In this document: piece by piece, positions 1 to 8,531 of the stretch
Position numbering within the stretch: the stretch's first letter is position 1
Layout of the letters: each line of letters opens with the position of its first letter
Source of the DNA: Allgaiera indica
GTDB taxonomy: Bacteria > Pseudomonadota > Alphaproteobacteria > Rhodobacterales > Rhodobacteraceae
DNA: 64,000 nucleotides
NCBI RefSeq assembly: GCF_900106675.1
Contig: NZ_FNOB01000014.1
Span: 1 to 64,000, forward strand
Direction: 5' to 3'
The notes under the pieces: generated by a model
The model's database searches: none
What the model was told of the DNA's origin: nothing
The model's input: the letters and a program-made list of their open reading frames with translations, nothing else
Program-made: the position numbers and the translations under genes

Positions 1-125
1 GTGTCGCAACACGATACGATAGATGTCCGAAGGTCTTCCTCTCAGCCATCGCCCTTGCCGCAACTGTCATCTATTGGCTATGAGTCCTCACCCTAGCTAC
101 GTGCACAGAGCGCACAATTGTTGAA
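1..125. other. Left-edge intergenic DNA
   Basis: No convincing coding frame, RNA gene or regulatory motif is visible to the left of the insertion sequence. The 9-mer CTATTGGCT at 71-79 recurs at 1296-1304 on the other side of the element. The IS630 family duplicates only TA, so this is probably chance. Confidence 0.4.
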
Positions 126-1276
126 AAATATACTCCGAGTCCTGCGGAAGCCGAATTTGATGTCTTGACGGCTGGGCGTGGAACGATTCAGCTATGCCTA
201 TGATCCGCCCTGGGTTTCTTTCCTCAGCAGACCGCCTCGAGCTTGAGGCTTGCGTGCGTCGCCAGCGCGAGGACCACGGTATTGCCCGCCGGGCAAATGC
301 GATCCTGCTGCTGGACGACGGCAAATCCTGCCAAGAGATTTCGGATTTTCTGTATCTGGACGACGATACCATCCGGGGCTGGCATAAAACCTACCTGCAA
401 GATGGTTGGGATGCGCTTGCCTTCGACGGCTGGAAAGGCGGTCAATCCCGTATGACGCAGGCACAGGAGGCTGCGTTGTGCGCTTGGATGGAAGCGCGCT
501 TCTGTCGCTCGACGGTCGAGATCAGGGCCCATGTCGCAGCTGAGTGCGGTCTGAACTATTCCCATTCTGGCTGCATCAAACTTCTGGCCCGACTGGGCTT
601 TGAATACCGCAAGCCCAAGCCCCTGCCGCGCGTGGCATCAGCGGAAAAGCAGGCCGCTTTCATCGCATTCTACGAGCGCCTGATGCGTGAGTTGCCAGCA
701 GATGAAGCCGTCTACTTCGCCGATGCGGTGCATCCGGAATACCAGACCAAGCCTGCATTTGGCTGGGTGAAGGTGGGATCAAATCCAGCGGTTCTCAGCA
801 CAGCAGGGCGCGGTCGTGTGAACATTCATGGAGCTGTAAACCTCGAAACCTTCGATGCACCCTTTGTCGAGCCCACCACCGTTGATGGGGTCAGTGCTGT
901 GCAGCTTCTGACCAAGATCGAAGCGCGCAACCCTGACAAGCGCATCATTCATGTCATCTGGGACAACGCTGCCTACCACAAAGGGCCCGATGTCAGAGCC
1001 TTCCTCGCCAGGACAGCTTGCCGTATCCATCTGATCCAGCTGCCGCCCTACTGCCCTCATCTCAACCCGATTGAGCGGCTTTGGGCCGTCTTGCATCAAT
1101 ACGTTACCCACAATCGCTACTACCCAAGTCAGAAGCAGTTCGCCGACGCCATCCTTGCATTCATGCGTGAAACCATCCCGCAGGAATGGCGAAAATTCCG
1201 CGACAAGGTGTCAGACAACTTCCGCGTCATCACCCACGAGAACTTTCGGGTTTTGAAGTAAAGGCGGTATATGTTA
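126..1276 (+). mobile_element. IS630-family insertion sequence
   Basis: The single transposase gene is bracketed by imperfect inverted repeats. The left arm begins with AAAATATAC near 124-133. The complement of the right end, near 1268-1276, reads AACATATAC, and scattered matches continue inward for about 25 bp to a shared CCGAA. The right arm overlaps the end of the transposase gene. IS630 elements insert at TA and duplicate it, and TA dinucleotides lie at both edges. The exact boundaries cannot be fixed by eye. Confidence 0.6.
194..1261 (+). CDS. IS630 family transposase
   Basis: A 355-residue cut-and-paste DDE transposase that moves its own element. The N-terminal part (about 1-120) looks like the paired helix-turn-helix region, including CQEISDFLYLDDDTIRGW. 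The C-terminal part carries the catalytic triad: Asp in YFADAVHP, Asp in VIWDNAAYHKG, and Glu in CPHLNPIERLW. The length is normal for the family and no stop or frameshift is seen, so the copy may be active. The start at 194 has only a weak ribosome site; ATG 200 is a possible alternative. No other gene of the element is present. Confidence 0.93.
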   Translation: MPMIRPGFLSSADRLELEACVRRQREDHGIARRANAILLLDDGKSCQEISDFLYLDDDTIRGWHKTYLQDGWDALAFDGWKGGQSRMTQAQEAALCAWMEARFCRSTVEIRAHVAAECGLNYSHSGCIKLLARLGFEYRKPKPLPRVASAEKQAAFIAFYERLMRELPADEAVYFADAVHPEYQTKPAFGWVKVGSNPAVLSTAGRGRVNIHGAVNLETFDAPFVEPTTVDGVSAVQLLTKIEARNPDKRIIHVIWDNAAYHKGPDVRAFLARTACRIHLIQLPPYCPHLNPIERLWAVLHQYVTHNRYYPSQKQFADAILAFMRETIPQEWRKFRDKVSDNFRVITHENFRVLK

Positions 1277-1563
1277 TAAAATCCTCTAATTAACGCTATT
1301 GGCTGTAGGTGTGTTCCCTTCCTCTGCCTCCCTTGATCGATATTGCGGGAAGCCGAGGGGAGAGCCGCGAATGTTGTCCTTCCCATCGTGCCCACCGTGG
1401 GCAGGCGGCTTGGACCCGCGGTCCGGCGCGCACGACCGCGACTGGCTGCGCGGCAGTTCGGCAGCGGAAGCGGTCACGTCCTTGTCAGGGAACCTTTGAG
1501 CGAGCGTGCCGGTTCTCCAACCGGCAGCTCACAATGGGATCCATGGATCTGCAAGGAGAGATG
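1277..1563. other. Intergenic region upstream of the GH15 gene
   Basis: About 290 bp between the IS end and the GH15 start. Open frames cross it but resemble no protein. It ends with AAGGAG at 1553-1558, the ribosome site of the next gene. The promoter of that gene is presumably here, but no strong -35/-10 pair stands out. Confidence 0.4.
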
Positions 1564-3459
1564 ATGAAGAAGCCGGTCCGCAGTCAGGCAGACGGGGAGA
1601 AGCCTTACGCGACTGGTTTCCTGCCGGAACGCAACGGATATCTTCCGATCGGCGATTACGCGATCATAGGAGATACGCGGACTGCGGCACTTGTGGCGCG
1701 GGACGGGTCGATCGACTGGTTCTGTGGTCCCGATTTCGACGATGACACGCTGTTTTGCCGGCTAGCCGACCAGTACAGGGGGGGATATTTCCAGATCGCG
1801 CTGGCGGCGCGCGACGGAGGCGCGGCGACGACCGAGCGCCGCTACGACCCGGAGGCACCGATCCTGACCACGGCCCACCGTTCGCGCGATGCCGAGGTCG
1901 AGGTGACGGATTTCATGATCCTTCCCCGCGACCTTGCGCAGGCGGCAAGTTTCGGGCGCACCATTGTTCGTCTGATCGATGGGAAGGAGGGCAGCGCGCT
2001 GATGCGGATCAGCCTTGGCCCGCGGCTTCAATACGGGGCCGAACTTCCCAAGTTCGAACGTGACGGAGCGGGCCGCTGGTGGTTTCGCCACGACGGAGAC
2101 ATCGTGGTGATCGACGGAAGTGTGGAACTGGCGAACACACGGCGCGGTTTCCTTGAGGCAGAGGTGATGGTTGCGGAGAATGAGCACCATTATGTCACCC
2201 TGTCGGTGACTCAGGGCGGCGAGGGCTATGTGACGAGCCTTGCGGAGGCGCGTCAGAGCCTTGGGCGGACCCGCGCGACCTGGGCAGAGCGCGGATTTGC
2301 CGACAGTTACGAGGGGCCCTTTGCCGCGCAGATGAAGACCAGCCTGATGGTCCTGTCGCTGCTGGTCCATGCCCCTACGGGGGCGGTGATCGCATCCCCG
2401 ACGATGGGCCTGCCCGAAGTTATTGGTGGCACCCGGAACTACGACTATCGTTATTGCTGGCTGCGGGATTCCTATTTTGTCCTAAACGCTTTCCTCGACC
2501 AGGGTCTCACCGAGGAAGCCGGCGCCTTCTTTCGCTGGCTGATGGCTGCCAGCCGCACCTCCGCGCCATATCTCGAGACGCTTTACACGGTGCATCGCGA
2601 CAGCAAGATCGGTCTGCGGAATCTGCGGACGCTTGAGGGCTACAAAGCATCCGCGCCGGTTCAGCTTGGCAATGGCGCGTCGACGCAGCTTCAGCTAGAC
2701 GCGTATGGTTCCATACTGATGACAGCGTTCTCTTACGTTCAGAAGGGCGGCCACCTGCATCCGGGTGAGGCCGTGCGCGTGGTCCGTTTCGGCGAAGTGG
2801 TGATGGACCAGTGGACGCTGCCCGACAACGGCATCTGGGAAATGCCGGATCCGAGGCGTCACCACACCTATTCCAAAGCGATGTGTTGGGCTGCGCTCGA
2901 CAGCCTGGTGAAGCTGGCCGAACTCGGCGCTGTCTCGGAAGATGTGGACCGCTTTCGGCAGGAACGTGATGAGATCCGGGATGTCGTGCTGCGCGAAGCC
3001 TGGCATGATGAAATCGGCGCCTTCGCGGGGGCGCTTGGGTCGGACTGGCTGGATGCCAGCGTCCTTCTACTGCCGCGTATCGGCATCATCGAGGCCGACG
3101 ACCCCCGGATGGTCGCGACCTATGACAGGATTCGCGAGCGGCTTGGGAACGGCGCCCATCTGCGGCGCTATGCCGATGGCGTAGATGGCCTTGAGGGGCG
3201 CGAGGCCACCTTCAACGTCTGCGGGTTCTGGGCGGCCGATTACCTTGCACGCGCCGGGCGGCTTGAAGAGGCCGAAGCGCAGATCGAGGCGATGCTGGCG
3301 GCGGCCAACGACCTGGGGCTGATGTCCGAGGAATATGATCCCGACGCAGGCCTTCAGCTTGGAAATTTCCCGCAGGGTCTTTCGCATGCGGGCATGATCG
3401 CGGCGATCTCCGCGCTGGCGGAAGCCTCCGGCGAGGCGCGCTTCCCGAAAAAGGGGTAG
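1564..3459 (+). CDS. Glycoside hydrolase family 15 protein (trehalase-like)
   Basis: About 631 residues, a cytoplasmic GH15-type enzyme expected to act on alpha-glucosides, most likely trehalose. The N-terminal trehalase-like domain shows the typical opening YLPIGDYAIIGDTRTAALV and DGSIDWFC. The catalytic (alpha/alpha)6 barrel carries RNYDYRYCWLRDSYF and DNGIWEMP; the Glu of GIWE is a good candidate for a catalytic acid, as in other GH15 enzymes. The start at 1564 is 5 nt from AAGGAG; ATG 1561 is possible, and longer frames beginning at 1309 look non-coding. It stands alone, convergent with the SDR gene. Substrate specificity is inferred from the family only. Confidence 0.85.
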   Translation: MKKPVRSQADGEKPYATGFLPERNGYLPIGDYAIIGDTRTAALVARDGSIDWFCGPDFDDDTLFCRLADQYRGGYFQIALAARDGGAATTERRYDPEAPILTTAHRSRDAEVEVTDFMILPRDLAQAASFGRTIVRLIDGKEGSALMRISLGPRLQYGAELPKFERDGAGRWWFRHDGDIVVIDGSVELANTRRGFLEAEVMVAENEHHYVTLSVTQGGEGYVTSLAEARQSLGRTRATWAERGFADSYEGPFAAQMKTSLMVLSLLVHAPTGAVIASPTMGLPEVIGGTRNYDYRYCWLRDSYFVLNAFLDQGLTEEAGAFFRWLMAASRTSAPYLETLYTVHRDSKIGLRNLRTLEGYKASAPVQLGNGASTQLQLDAYGSILMTAFSYVQKGGHLHPGEAVRVVRFGEVVMDQWTLPDNGIWEMPDPRRHHTYSKAMCWAALDSLVKLAELGAVSEDVDRFRQERDEIRDVVLREAWHDEIGAFAGALGSDWLDASVLLLPRIGIIEADDPRMVATYDRIRERLGNGAHLRRYADGVDGLEGREATFNVCGFWAADYLARAGRLEEAEAQIEAMLAAANDLGLMSEEYDPDAGLQLGNFPQGLSHAGMIAAISALAEASGEARFPKKG

Positions 3460-3515
3460 CGGTGGTCGAGCGCGGATTCGACGCGGCCGGGGAATTGGAG
3501 GGCTGGGAAATGGGG

Positions 3516-3533
3516 GGCCGCGCCAAAGCGGCC
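3516..3533. terminator. Hairpin between convergent genes
   Basis: GGCCGC, six-base loop, GCGGCC. A longer imperfect pairing of GGGCTGG with CCAGCCC surrounds it. It lies between the stop of the GH15 gene (+) and the stop of the SDR gene (-), where a bidirectional terminator is expected. There is no long T-run. Confidence 0.4.
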
Positions 3534-3539
3534 AGCCCT

Positions 3540-4544
3540 TCAGCCGCGCCGCGGGCCAGTGATGGCGAAGGTTCCCAACGCCACGATCGCCGCCATGGCC
3601 AACGCCGCGCCGCCGAACAGGCGCGAGCCTCCGTGTTCGCTTGTCCAGATCGCGGCCGAGCTTTCCTCTGCCTCGTCGCCGAACCGGCCCTCGGCCGCCC
3701 AATCGCCTTCGACGGTCTTGAACAGGTTGTCGGGGCGATCGGGATCGTCGGCTTCGTCGGTCTGTTGACCCGAGTAGCCAGTTCTCGCAAGGAGGGCGTC
3801 GCCGGCCGCGGGCGAGATCTTTTCCGACATGATGGCCTTCACGGACGAAAAGCCGAGCCAGTATTCGCGTTTCGGATGGAACGCCGCGTGATAGATGCCG
3901 TCGGCGATGAGTTCGGGGTCGAATACCGGGGCAACGGGCCGGGGCCGGTTGGGCATTTTGTTGCGCGCCCAGTCGAATTGCGGCGTATTGACCGCCGGCA
4001 GGTGGCACACCGTGATCTTCACGTTTGATTTATCATGGAGGAGTTCTGTTCGCAGGCTGTCGGTAAACCCCACGATTGCCGCCTTGGCGGCGCAATAGGC
4101 CGATTGCAGCGGCACCGCACGATAGGCAAGCGCCGAACCAGTCTGGACGATTGTCCCGCGCCCGCGACGATTGAAGCGCTTGAGCGCCGAGAGCGTTCCA
4201 TTCACCGTGCCCAGATAGGTCACCTCCGTCACCCGGCGGTATTCTTCGGGCGTCATCTTCGCGACCGGTGAGATCACCGTCACCATAGCGACGTTGATCC
4301 ATATGTCGATCGGGCCGAATGCCTTCTCGGCTTCGTCGGCGGCATGGTCGAGCGCGTCGGCATCGGCGACGTCGAGCGGCATGATCAGCGCATTCCCTCC
4401 GGCCTTGCGGACTTCCTCTGCCGCTGCCTTTAGCCGGGTCTCGTTCCGGGCGATCAACGTAAGGTTGTTGCCGGTCTCGGCAAAGCGGCGGACCACCGCG
4501 CGACCGACGCCGGCCGATGCACCTGTGATTACGATGTTGGTCAT
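3540..4544 (-). CDS. SDR family oxidoreductase with C-terminal membrane anchor
   Basis: 334 residues. The Rossmann fold opens with TGASAGVG (NAD(P) binding) and the active site is YCAAK with an upstream QTGSA serine. The usual NNAG structural motif is altered to INVA, which is uncommon. After the SDR core (about 1-250) comes a linker rich in Asp and Glu and a final hydrophobic stretch (AALAMAAIVALGTFAI), suggesting the enzyme is tethered to the inner membrane. The start is supported by AAAGGAG. Substrate unknown. Its location next to a GMC dehydrogenase operon suggests sugar or alcohol oxidation, which is inference only. Confidence 0.85.
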   Translation of the reverse strand: MTNIVITGASAGVGRAVVRRFAETGNNLTLIARNETRLKAAAEEVRKAGGNALIMPLDVADADALDHAADEAEKAFGPIDIWINVAMVTVISPVAKMTPEEYRRVTEVTYLGTVNGTLSALKRFNRRGRGTIVQTGSALAYRAVPLQSAYCAAKAAIVGFTDSLRTELLHDKSNVKITVCHLPAVNTPQFDWARNKMPNRPRPVAPVFDPELIADGIYHAAFHPKREYWLGFSSVKAIMSEKISPAAGDALLARTGYSGQQTDEADDPDRPDNLFKTVEGDWAAEGRFGDEAEESSAAIWTSEHGGSRLFGGAALAMAAIVALGTFAITGPRRG

Positions 4545-4654
4545 GGAAAACTCCTTTGCTTGTTCGCTCCGCGTTCAAAAGACATGGCGGGCTTTCGTTC
4601 TTCGGCTTCGAATATGTTCGTGCGGCCCGAACGAGGCGCTCGTGCTGACCGATT

Positions 4655-6319
4655 TCAAAGGTTACCGCGCGACGCGATGATGCGATCGGCGATCCGGGCG
4701 GAATTGGCCAGGATCGTCATGGCCGGATTGACCCCCCCCGCGGTCGGCATCAGTGAGCCGTCGCAGATCCAGAGATTGTCGACATCCCAGCATCGGCCCA
4801 TGTCATCGGTGACAGAGGTTTCCGGGTCGTCGCCCATCGCGCAGCCACCCATGAGATGCGCCGTGCTCGATGTCTCCAGAAGGTTCTGTCCTCCGGCCGC
4901 TGTCAGCATCTTCGACATGAAATCAAGCGAATGTCTCTGCAACCGCTTGTCGTTTTCGCAAAACGAGAACGTGACCCTGGGGCGCGGCAGGCCAAGATCG
5001 TCCAGCTCGTCCGACAACATGACCCGATTGTCGGGGGAGGGCATCGTCTCGCCGACGATTTTCAGCCCCGCCATGCGATTGTAGTCACCCATAGCCTTGA
5101 GCAGGTCATCTCCGAAGAGGCCACTGGCCGAGGTCAGGGTGCCAGCGAAATCGCCAGGCAGGGGACCTTGACTCATGAAGGAATAGCCACCGTCGAAATC
5201 CTTGCTCGGATCGTCGTCGGCATAGTTCCAATGTTCGCAGGTCGCCATCGAGGGCGGTCCCTTGTACCAACGTATTTCTTCGTCGAACTTGGCCCAGACG
5301 GCGTGGTTGGAGTGAACCATCAGGTTGCGCCCGACCAGGCCGTTCGAATTGGCAAGCCCTTGCGAATGCCGGGCGGTGTCGGAGTTCAGCATCAGACGCG
5401 GCGTCTCGATCGAATAACCCGCGAGCACGACGTTGCGCGCCTTCTGATGCATCCAAGCCCCGCCGCGGTGGTAGGAAACGCCGGTTGCCCGCCCGTCACT
5501 GGCAGTCTCGACCCGGCCGACCATCGCAAGATCACGCACCTCCGCCCCGGCGCGGATGGCGCGCGGGACATAAGTGATAAGCATGCTTTGCTTGGCATTG
5601 ACGGAACAGCCGATCTTGCACATGCCTCGATAGGCGCAGGGGGGGGACTTGCCGCGCGGCGCCGACACCGTGCAAAGCGGTGTCGGCGTCCAGCCGACCC
5701 CCAGGGCCTCGGCCCCGCGCGCCAGCACGAGGCCGGCTTCGTTTACCTCGTGTGCGCGATAGGGATAGCGGCCCCGCGGTGGCCCCCACGGGTATCGGAT
5801 CGGCCCTGAAATCTTCAACGCCGCCTCGACCTCGGCGTAGTATTTCCACATCTCGCGCCAGTCGACCGGCCAATCCTTCCCGTATCCAAGCTTCGTGCGG
5901 GCCTTGAACCATTCCGGACGAAAGCGCAGCGACACCATCTGGAAATGCACGCTGCTACCGCCCACGGCCTGTCCCGAGTTGTTCGCGCCGAACTCGATCG
6001 GATCGTCGCCGTCGGAGATCCGCGGATCCAGCCAGTAAAGCTTTTCCTGTTCGTATTCGTCCGAGGCGAAATCGGATAGCGGGCGGAAGAAGGGCCCTGC
6101 CTCGAACAGCACCACGGACATGCCGGCCTCGGCCAGTTTCGCTGCCAGCACAGAGCCGCCACAGCCGGCACCCACGATCACGAAATCGACTTCGTCCTCT
6201 GTCCTGAACTCGCGCATGGGGACATAGCCCCTAGAAGAGAAGACGTCCGGCGCCCGGCCATCGACTGCGCGTGGCTCGGTTTCGGCCTCGGGCGCATGTT
6301 GTCCGATGGGGCGGGTCAT
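4655..6319 (-). CDS. GMC family oxidoreductase (FAD flavoprotein subunit)
   Basis: 554 residues. The FAD-binding GMC N-terminal domain shows VDFVIVGAGCGGSVLAAKL, and the C-terminal domain has AHLMGGCAMG plus GGVNPAMTILANSARIADRI, which carry the expected His and Asn of the active site. It probably oxidises a sugar acid, sugar or polyol and passes electrons onward, as the large subunit of gluconate 2-dehydrogenase does. The start ATG overlaps the stop of the small-subunit gene (ATGA), so the two are translationally coupled. No signal peptide is visible on this subunit. No cytochrome c subunit lies next to it, so the electron acceptor is not known. Confidence 0.85.
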   Translation of the reverse strand: MTRPIGQHAPEAETEPRAVDGRAPDVFSSRGYVPMREFRTEDEVDFVIVGAGCGGSVLAAKLAEAGMSVVLFEAGPFFRPLSDFASDEYEQEKLYWLDPRISDGDDPIEFGANNSGQAVGGSSVHFQMVSLRFRPEWFKARTKLGYGKDWPVDWREMWKYYAEVEAALKISGPIRYPWGPPRGRYPYRAHEVNEAGLVLARGAEALGVGWTPTPLCTVSAPRGKSPPCAYRGMCKIGCSVNAKQSMLITYVPRAIRAGAEVRDLAMVGRVETASDGRATGVSYHRGGAWMHQKARNVVLAGYSIETPRLMLNSDTARHSQGLANSNGLVGRNLMVHSNHAVWAKFDEEIRWYKGPPSMATCEHWNYADDDPSKDFDGGYSFMSQGPLPGDFAGTLTSASGLFGDDLLKAMGDYNRMAGLKIVGETMPSPDNRVMLSDELDDLGLPRPRVTFSFCENDKRLQRHSLDFMSKMLTAAGGQNLLETSSTAHLMGGCAMGDDPETSVTDDMGRCWDVDNLWICDGSLMPTAGGVNPAMTILANSARIADRIIASRGNL

Positions 6320-6942
6320 TTCCGCTCCTCCTTCCAGTTTCCGAAAGGCGCTTCCCAGGGGTCGATGCCGCTGGCGGTCAGCCGCACATAGCCCCGCGGC
6401 GCGGCGGGTCCGCCATAACCGATCTCGCTCATGGCGGCGGGCTGAGAATAGTAGAACTGGACGATCTGCTTGAGCGCGATTGCGCGGAAGAACTTGCCTG
6501 CCGGCATGTCGTGCCAGGCTTGGCGTGCCCGCAGCTTGTCCGCGTCAATGGCCTTCAGCAGACGGCCCCGATCGGTTGACGGCAAGTCGGAAAAGCCCTT
6601 GCCGTCATGGGTGGCCTGCGCTTCCGCATCGATCGCATCCAGCCCTAGCGGCCAGGCTTCGCGGTCGGGCGGCATGACCGCGAACCGTGTCCCCGTACCG
6701 CGGTTTTCGTGCAGGGCGGCGTCGATCCAGGGAGCGATTTCCACAGGCCGGGCGCGGCGTTGGGGTATGACGGTGGCGCAGAGCGCCTGGAGTGTGGAGT
6801 ACCGCTCCTCGGACAGAAAGCGTCGCGGCGGCGGGACGCGCCGAAGTCGCAACACGTTGCGAGTGGCATCGTCGAAGGAAGGCGAGGCCCATTTGTCCAG
6901 TATGTCGTAGCCCGGATAGGGCGTGCGGAATGGACCTGTCAT
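6316..6942 (-). CDS. Gluconate 2-dehydrogenase subunit 3 family protein
   Basis: 208 residues, matching the gamma/small subunit that pairs with GMC-type membrane dehydrogenases. The region with ERYSTLQALCATVIPQ, the repeated Arg-rich stretches and the ending resemble this family. It overlaps both neighbours by four bases (stop/start ATGA), so the three genes form one operon in the order membrane protein, small subunit, flavoprotein. Many members carry a Tat signal; none is obvious here. It may be needed for assembly or export of the flavoprotein. Confidence 0.72.
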   Translation of the reverse strand: MTGPFRTPYPGYDILDKWASPSFDDATRNVLRLRRVPPPRRFLSEERYSTLQALCATVIPQRRARPVEIAPWIDAALHENRGTGTRFAVMPPDREAWPLGLDAIDAEAQATHDGKGFSDLPSTDRGRLLKAIDADKLRARQAWHDMPAGKFFRAIALKQIVQFYYSQPAAMSEIGYGGPAAPRGYVRLTASGIDPWEAPFGNWKEERK

Positions 6943-7919
6943 CGCGCACGGCCCCCTTCGCGGTCTTCGGCCACGTCGAGCAGGTCGAGCGCCGCGCGTC
7001 CCGATTTCCCAAGCCCCGCAAAGCTGATCGGCGCAGGCATTGGTGGACCCGCCAATGTCGTCTGGCGCCAGTTCTTCCAGCCACCGGAATTACGCGCGAC
7101 GCCGAGCGCGTGGAACGCCGTACCGATATAGCCAAGCGCCTCAACCGCACGCAGCAGAAGCTTCAGCGGACCCCGGCGGCGCTTGCGCGGCGACAGCGAC
7201 TCGGCCAGAAGGCCGACCGCGGCGACGGGCGGAAGTGTTGCCGGAAGATACATCGCCGGATCGTGGTAGGCTCCGCGGAAATGCAACAAGGCAACCTCGG
7301 CCGTTTCGGCCAGCATTGCCGTTGCCGTCAGCGCGGCAAGCTGGCGGCCGTGGCGCCGCTCGCGCCCGGAGGACCGTGCCATCTGATGTGTCACCATCCC
7401 GATCAGCCCGCTCATGATAAGCGCCCCGGGCGCGCCAAGCGGCGCGGCGTAAAACAGGTTGTTCCACGAAATGCCCCCCGGCCGTCGCAGGACATTTCCC
7501 AGATGGAACCCCATGCCCATGAGGCCGGTCGTGAAGGATGCAATATGGACCCCCTCGAGCGCCCGGCCAGCCGCGTTTTGGCGCGGCTCTGCCATTGCAG
7601 CCGCCATCGAGGCCGCGCCGGCGAGCGGGGCAATATACATTTCATCACGCCGGAAGTCGCCGCGCAGATGCTCTAGCGCGCTGTCCAGAAGCACGCTGCT
7701 GCCCATGATCGCCGCGCCGTCGCGGCTTAGGCGCAGTGCTTCGCGCTTGGCCGGCGCGCGCTTTGCAAGGCCGCGTGGATGGGGGTCGGGGCGGCGTGCG
7801 GCCAGCCCGGCGGCAATGAAACTCAGCGCAGCCGTGGCAGCCACCAGTCCGATTCCAGAGCCGGCAACCGGCCGCCCGGTGCGTTTCGTCAGCAGATCGG
7901 AAATATTGCTGTCTTTCAT
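6939..7919 (-). CDS. Membrane protein of the GMC dehydrogenase operon
   Basis: About 326 residues, not recognised. Several hydrophobic stretches are visible (GLVAATAALSFIAAGLAA near the N-terminus; APLGAPGALIMSGLIGMV in the middle; LPPVAAVGLLAESL later), so it is a multi-pass inner-membrane protein. It is the first gene of the operon and overlaps the small-subunit gene, which suggests it anchors or serves the dehydrogenase, perhaps in place of the usual cytochrome. No CxxCH haem motif is present. ATG 7919 is chosen because GGGAGG lies at good spacing; GTG 7922 is an alternative. Confidence 0.6.
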   Translation of the reverse strand: MKDSNISDLLTKRTGRPVAGSGIGLVAATAALSFIAAGLAARRPDPHPRGLAKRAPAKREALRLSRDGAAIMGSSVLLDSALEHLRGDFRRDEMYIAPLAGAASMAAAMAEPRQNAAGRALEGVHIASFTTGLMGMGFHLGNVLRRPGGISWNNLFYAAPLGAPGALIMSGLIGMVTHQMARSSGRERRHGRQLAALTATAMLAETAEVALLHFRGAYHDPAMYLPATLPPVAAVGLLAESLSPRKRRRGPLKLLLRAVEALGYIGTAFHALGVARNSGGWKNWRQTTLAGPPMPAPISFAGLGKSGRAALDLLDVAEDREGGRAR

Positions 7920-8125
7920 CACCCGTACCTCCCGCGTGGTGTTTCGGATAGCTCCATCGACGTTGCGGACCCGCTGAAAGGTGAAACACCGAACCGCGCC
8001 GCCGGTTTCATTCCGCTACGTTGCAATGACGCGATGAAGTGTTGACCGGTTCGGGTGCCGATCCCGGGGAACCGTTTCAGCCCGAGAGTGTTGAGCGGGC
8101 GGAGCGAGGAAGGAGACCATGAAGC

Positions 8126-8491
8126 ATGGAGCCGATAGGACATCGCCGATGGGCAATCGCCGACGGATATCTGCCCGCCTGGAGCCACGGCCCCGAACCC
8201 GAGATGGTCAGCCATGAATCCGTGAACATCCTCAACGCGGGTCCGACGGATGCGCGGGTGGAACTCATGCTCTACTTCGAGGATCGCCCGCCGGCCGGCC
8301 CGTATCGTTTGACCGTCCCCGCGATGCGTACCGTTCATCAGCGCATCAATGATCTCGATCCGCCGGTGCCGACGAACTTGGGATATGCCTGCGTGATAAC
8401 CGCGGATGTGCCCGTGGTCGTGCAACATACCAGGCTCGATTCCCGGCAGGCGGAGAACGCGCTGTTCAGCACACTCGCCGCGCCCGGCTGA
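8126..8491 (+). CDS. Sensory rhodopsin transducer family protein (ASRT-like)
   Basis: 121 residues that closely match the Anabaena sensory rhodopsin transducer family: WAIADGYLPAWSHGPEPE, VNILNAGPTDARVEL, GPYRLTVPAMRTVH and VVVQHTRLDSRQAENALFST. The family forms a beta-jellyroll tetramer; in cyanobacteria it partners a rhodopsin, but most members occur without one and have been proposed to recognise sugars or DNA. No rhodopsin gene is in the window. The next gene, convergent, is an enolase-superfamily sugar-acid-type enzyme, fitting a role in sugar sensing (inference). AGGAG lies 10 nt before the ATG; another ATG at 8119 is out of frame. Confidence 0.9.
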   Translation: MEPIGHRRWAIADGYLPAWSHGPEPEMVSHESVNILNAGPTDARVELMLYFEDRPPAGPYRLTVPAMRTVHQRINDLDPPVPTNLGYACVITADVPVVVQHTRLDSRQAENALFSTLAAPG

Positions 8492-8531
8492 GACGCCGCG
8501 CCCGGAGCCATACCCCGGATGGACGGCGCGC

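Noticed and set aside
71-1304. 9-bp direct repeat CTATTGGCT on both sides of the IS630 element, as a target duplication
   Set aside because: IS630 duplicates only TA, and the copies are about 55 and 25 bp outside the inverted repeats.
1309-1560. N-terminal extension of the GH15 protein (frame opens at 1309)
   Set aside because: The added residues are low-complexity and Arg/Pro-rich, and a strong ribosome site lies directly before 1561/1564.
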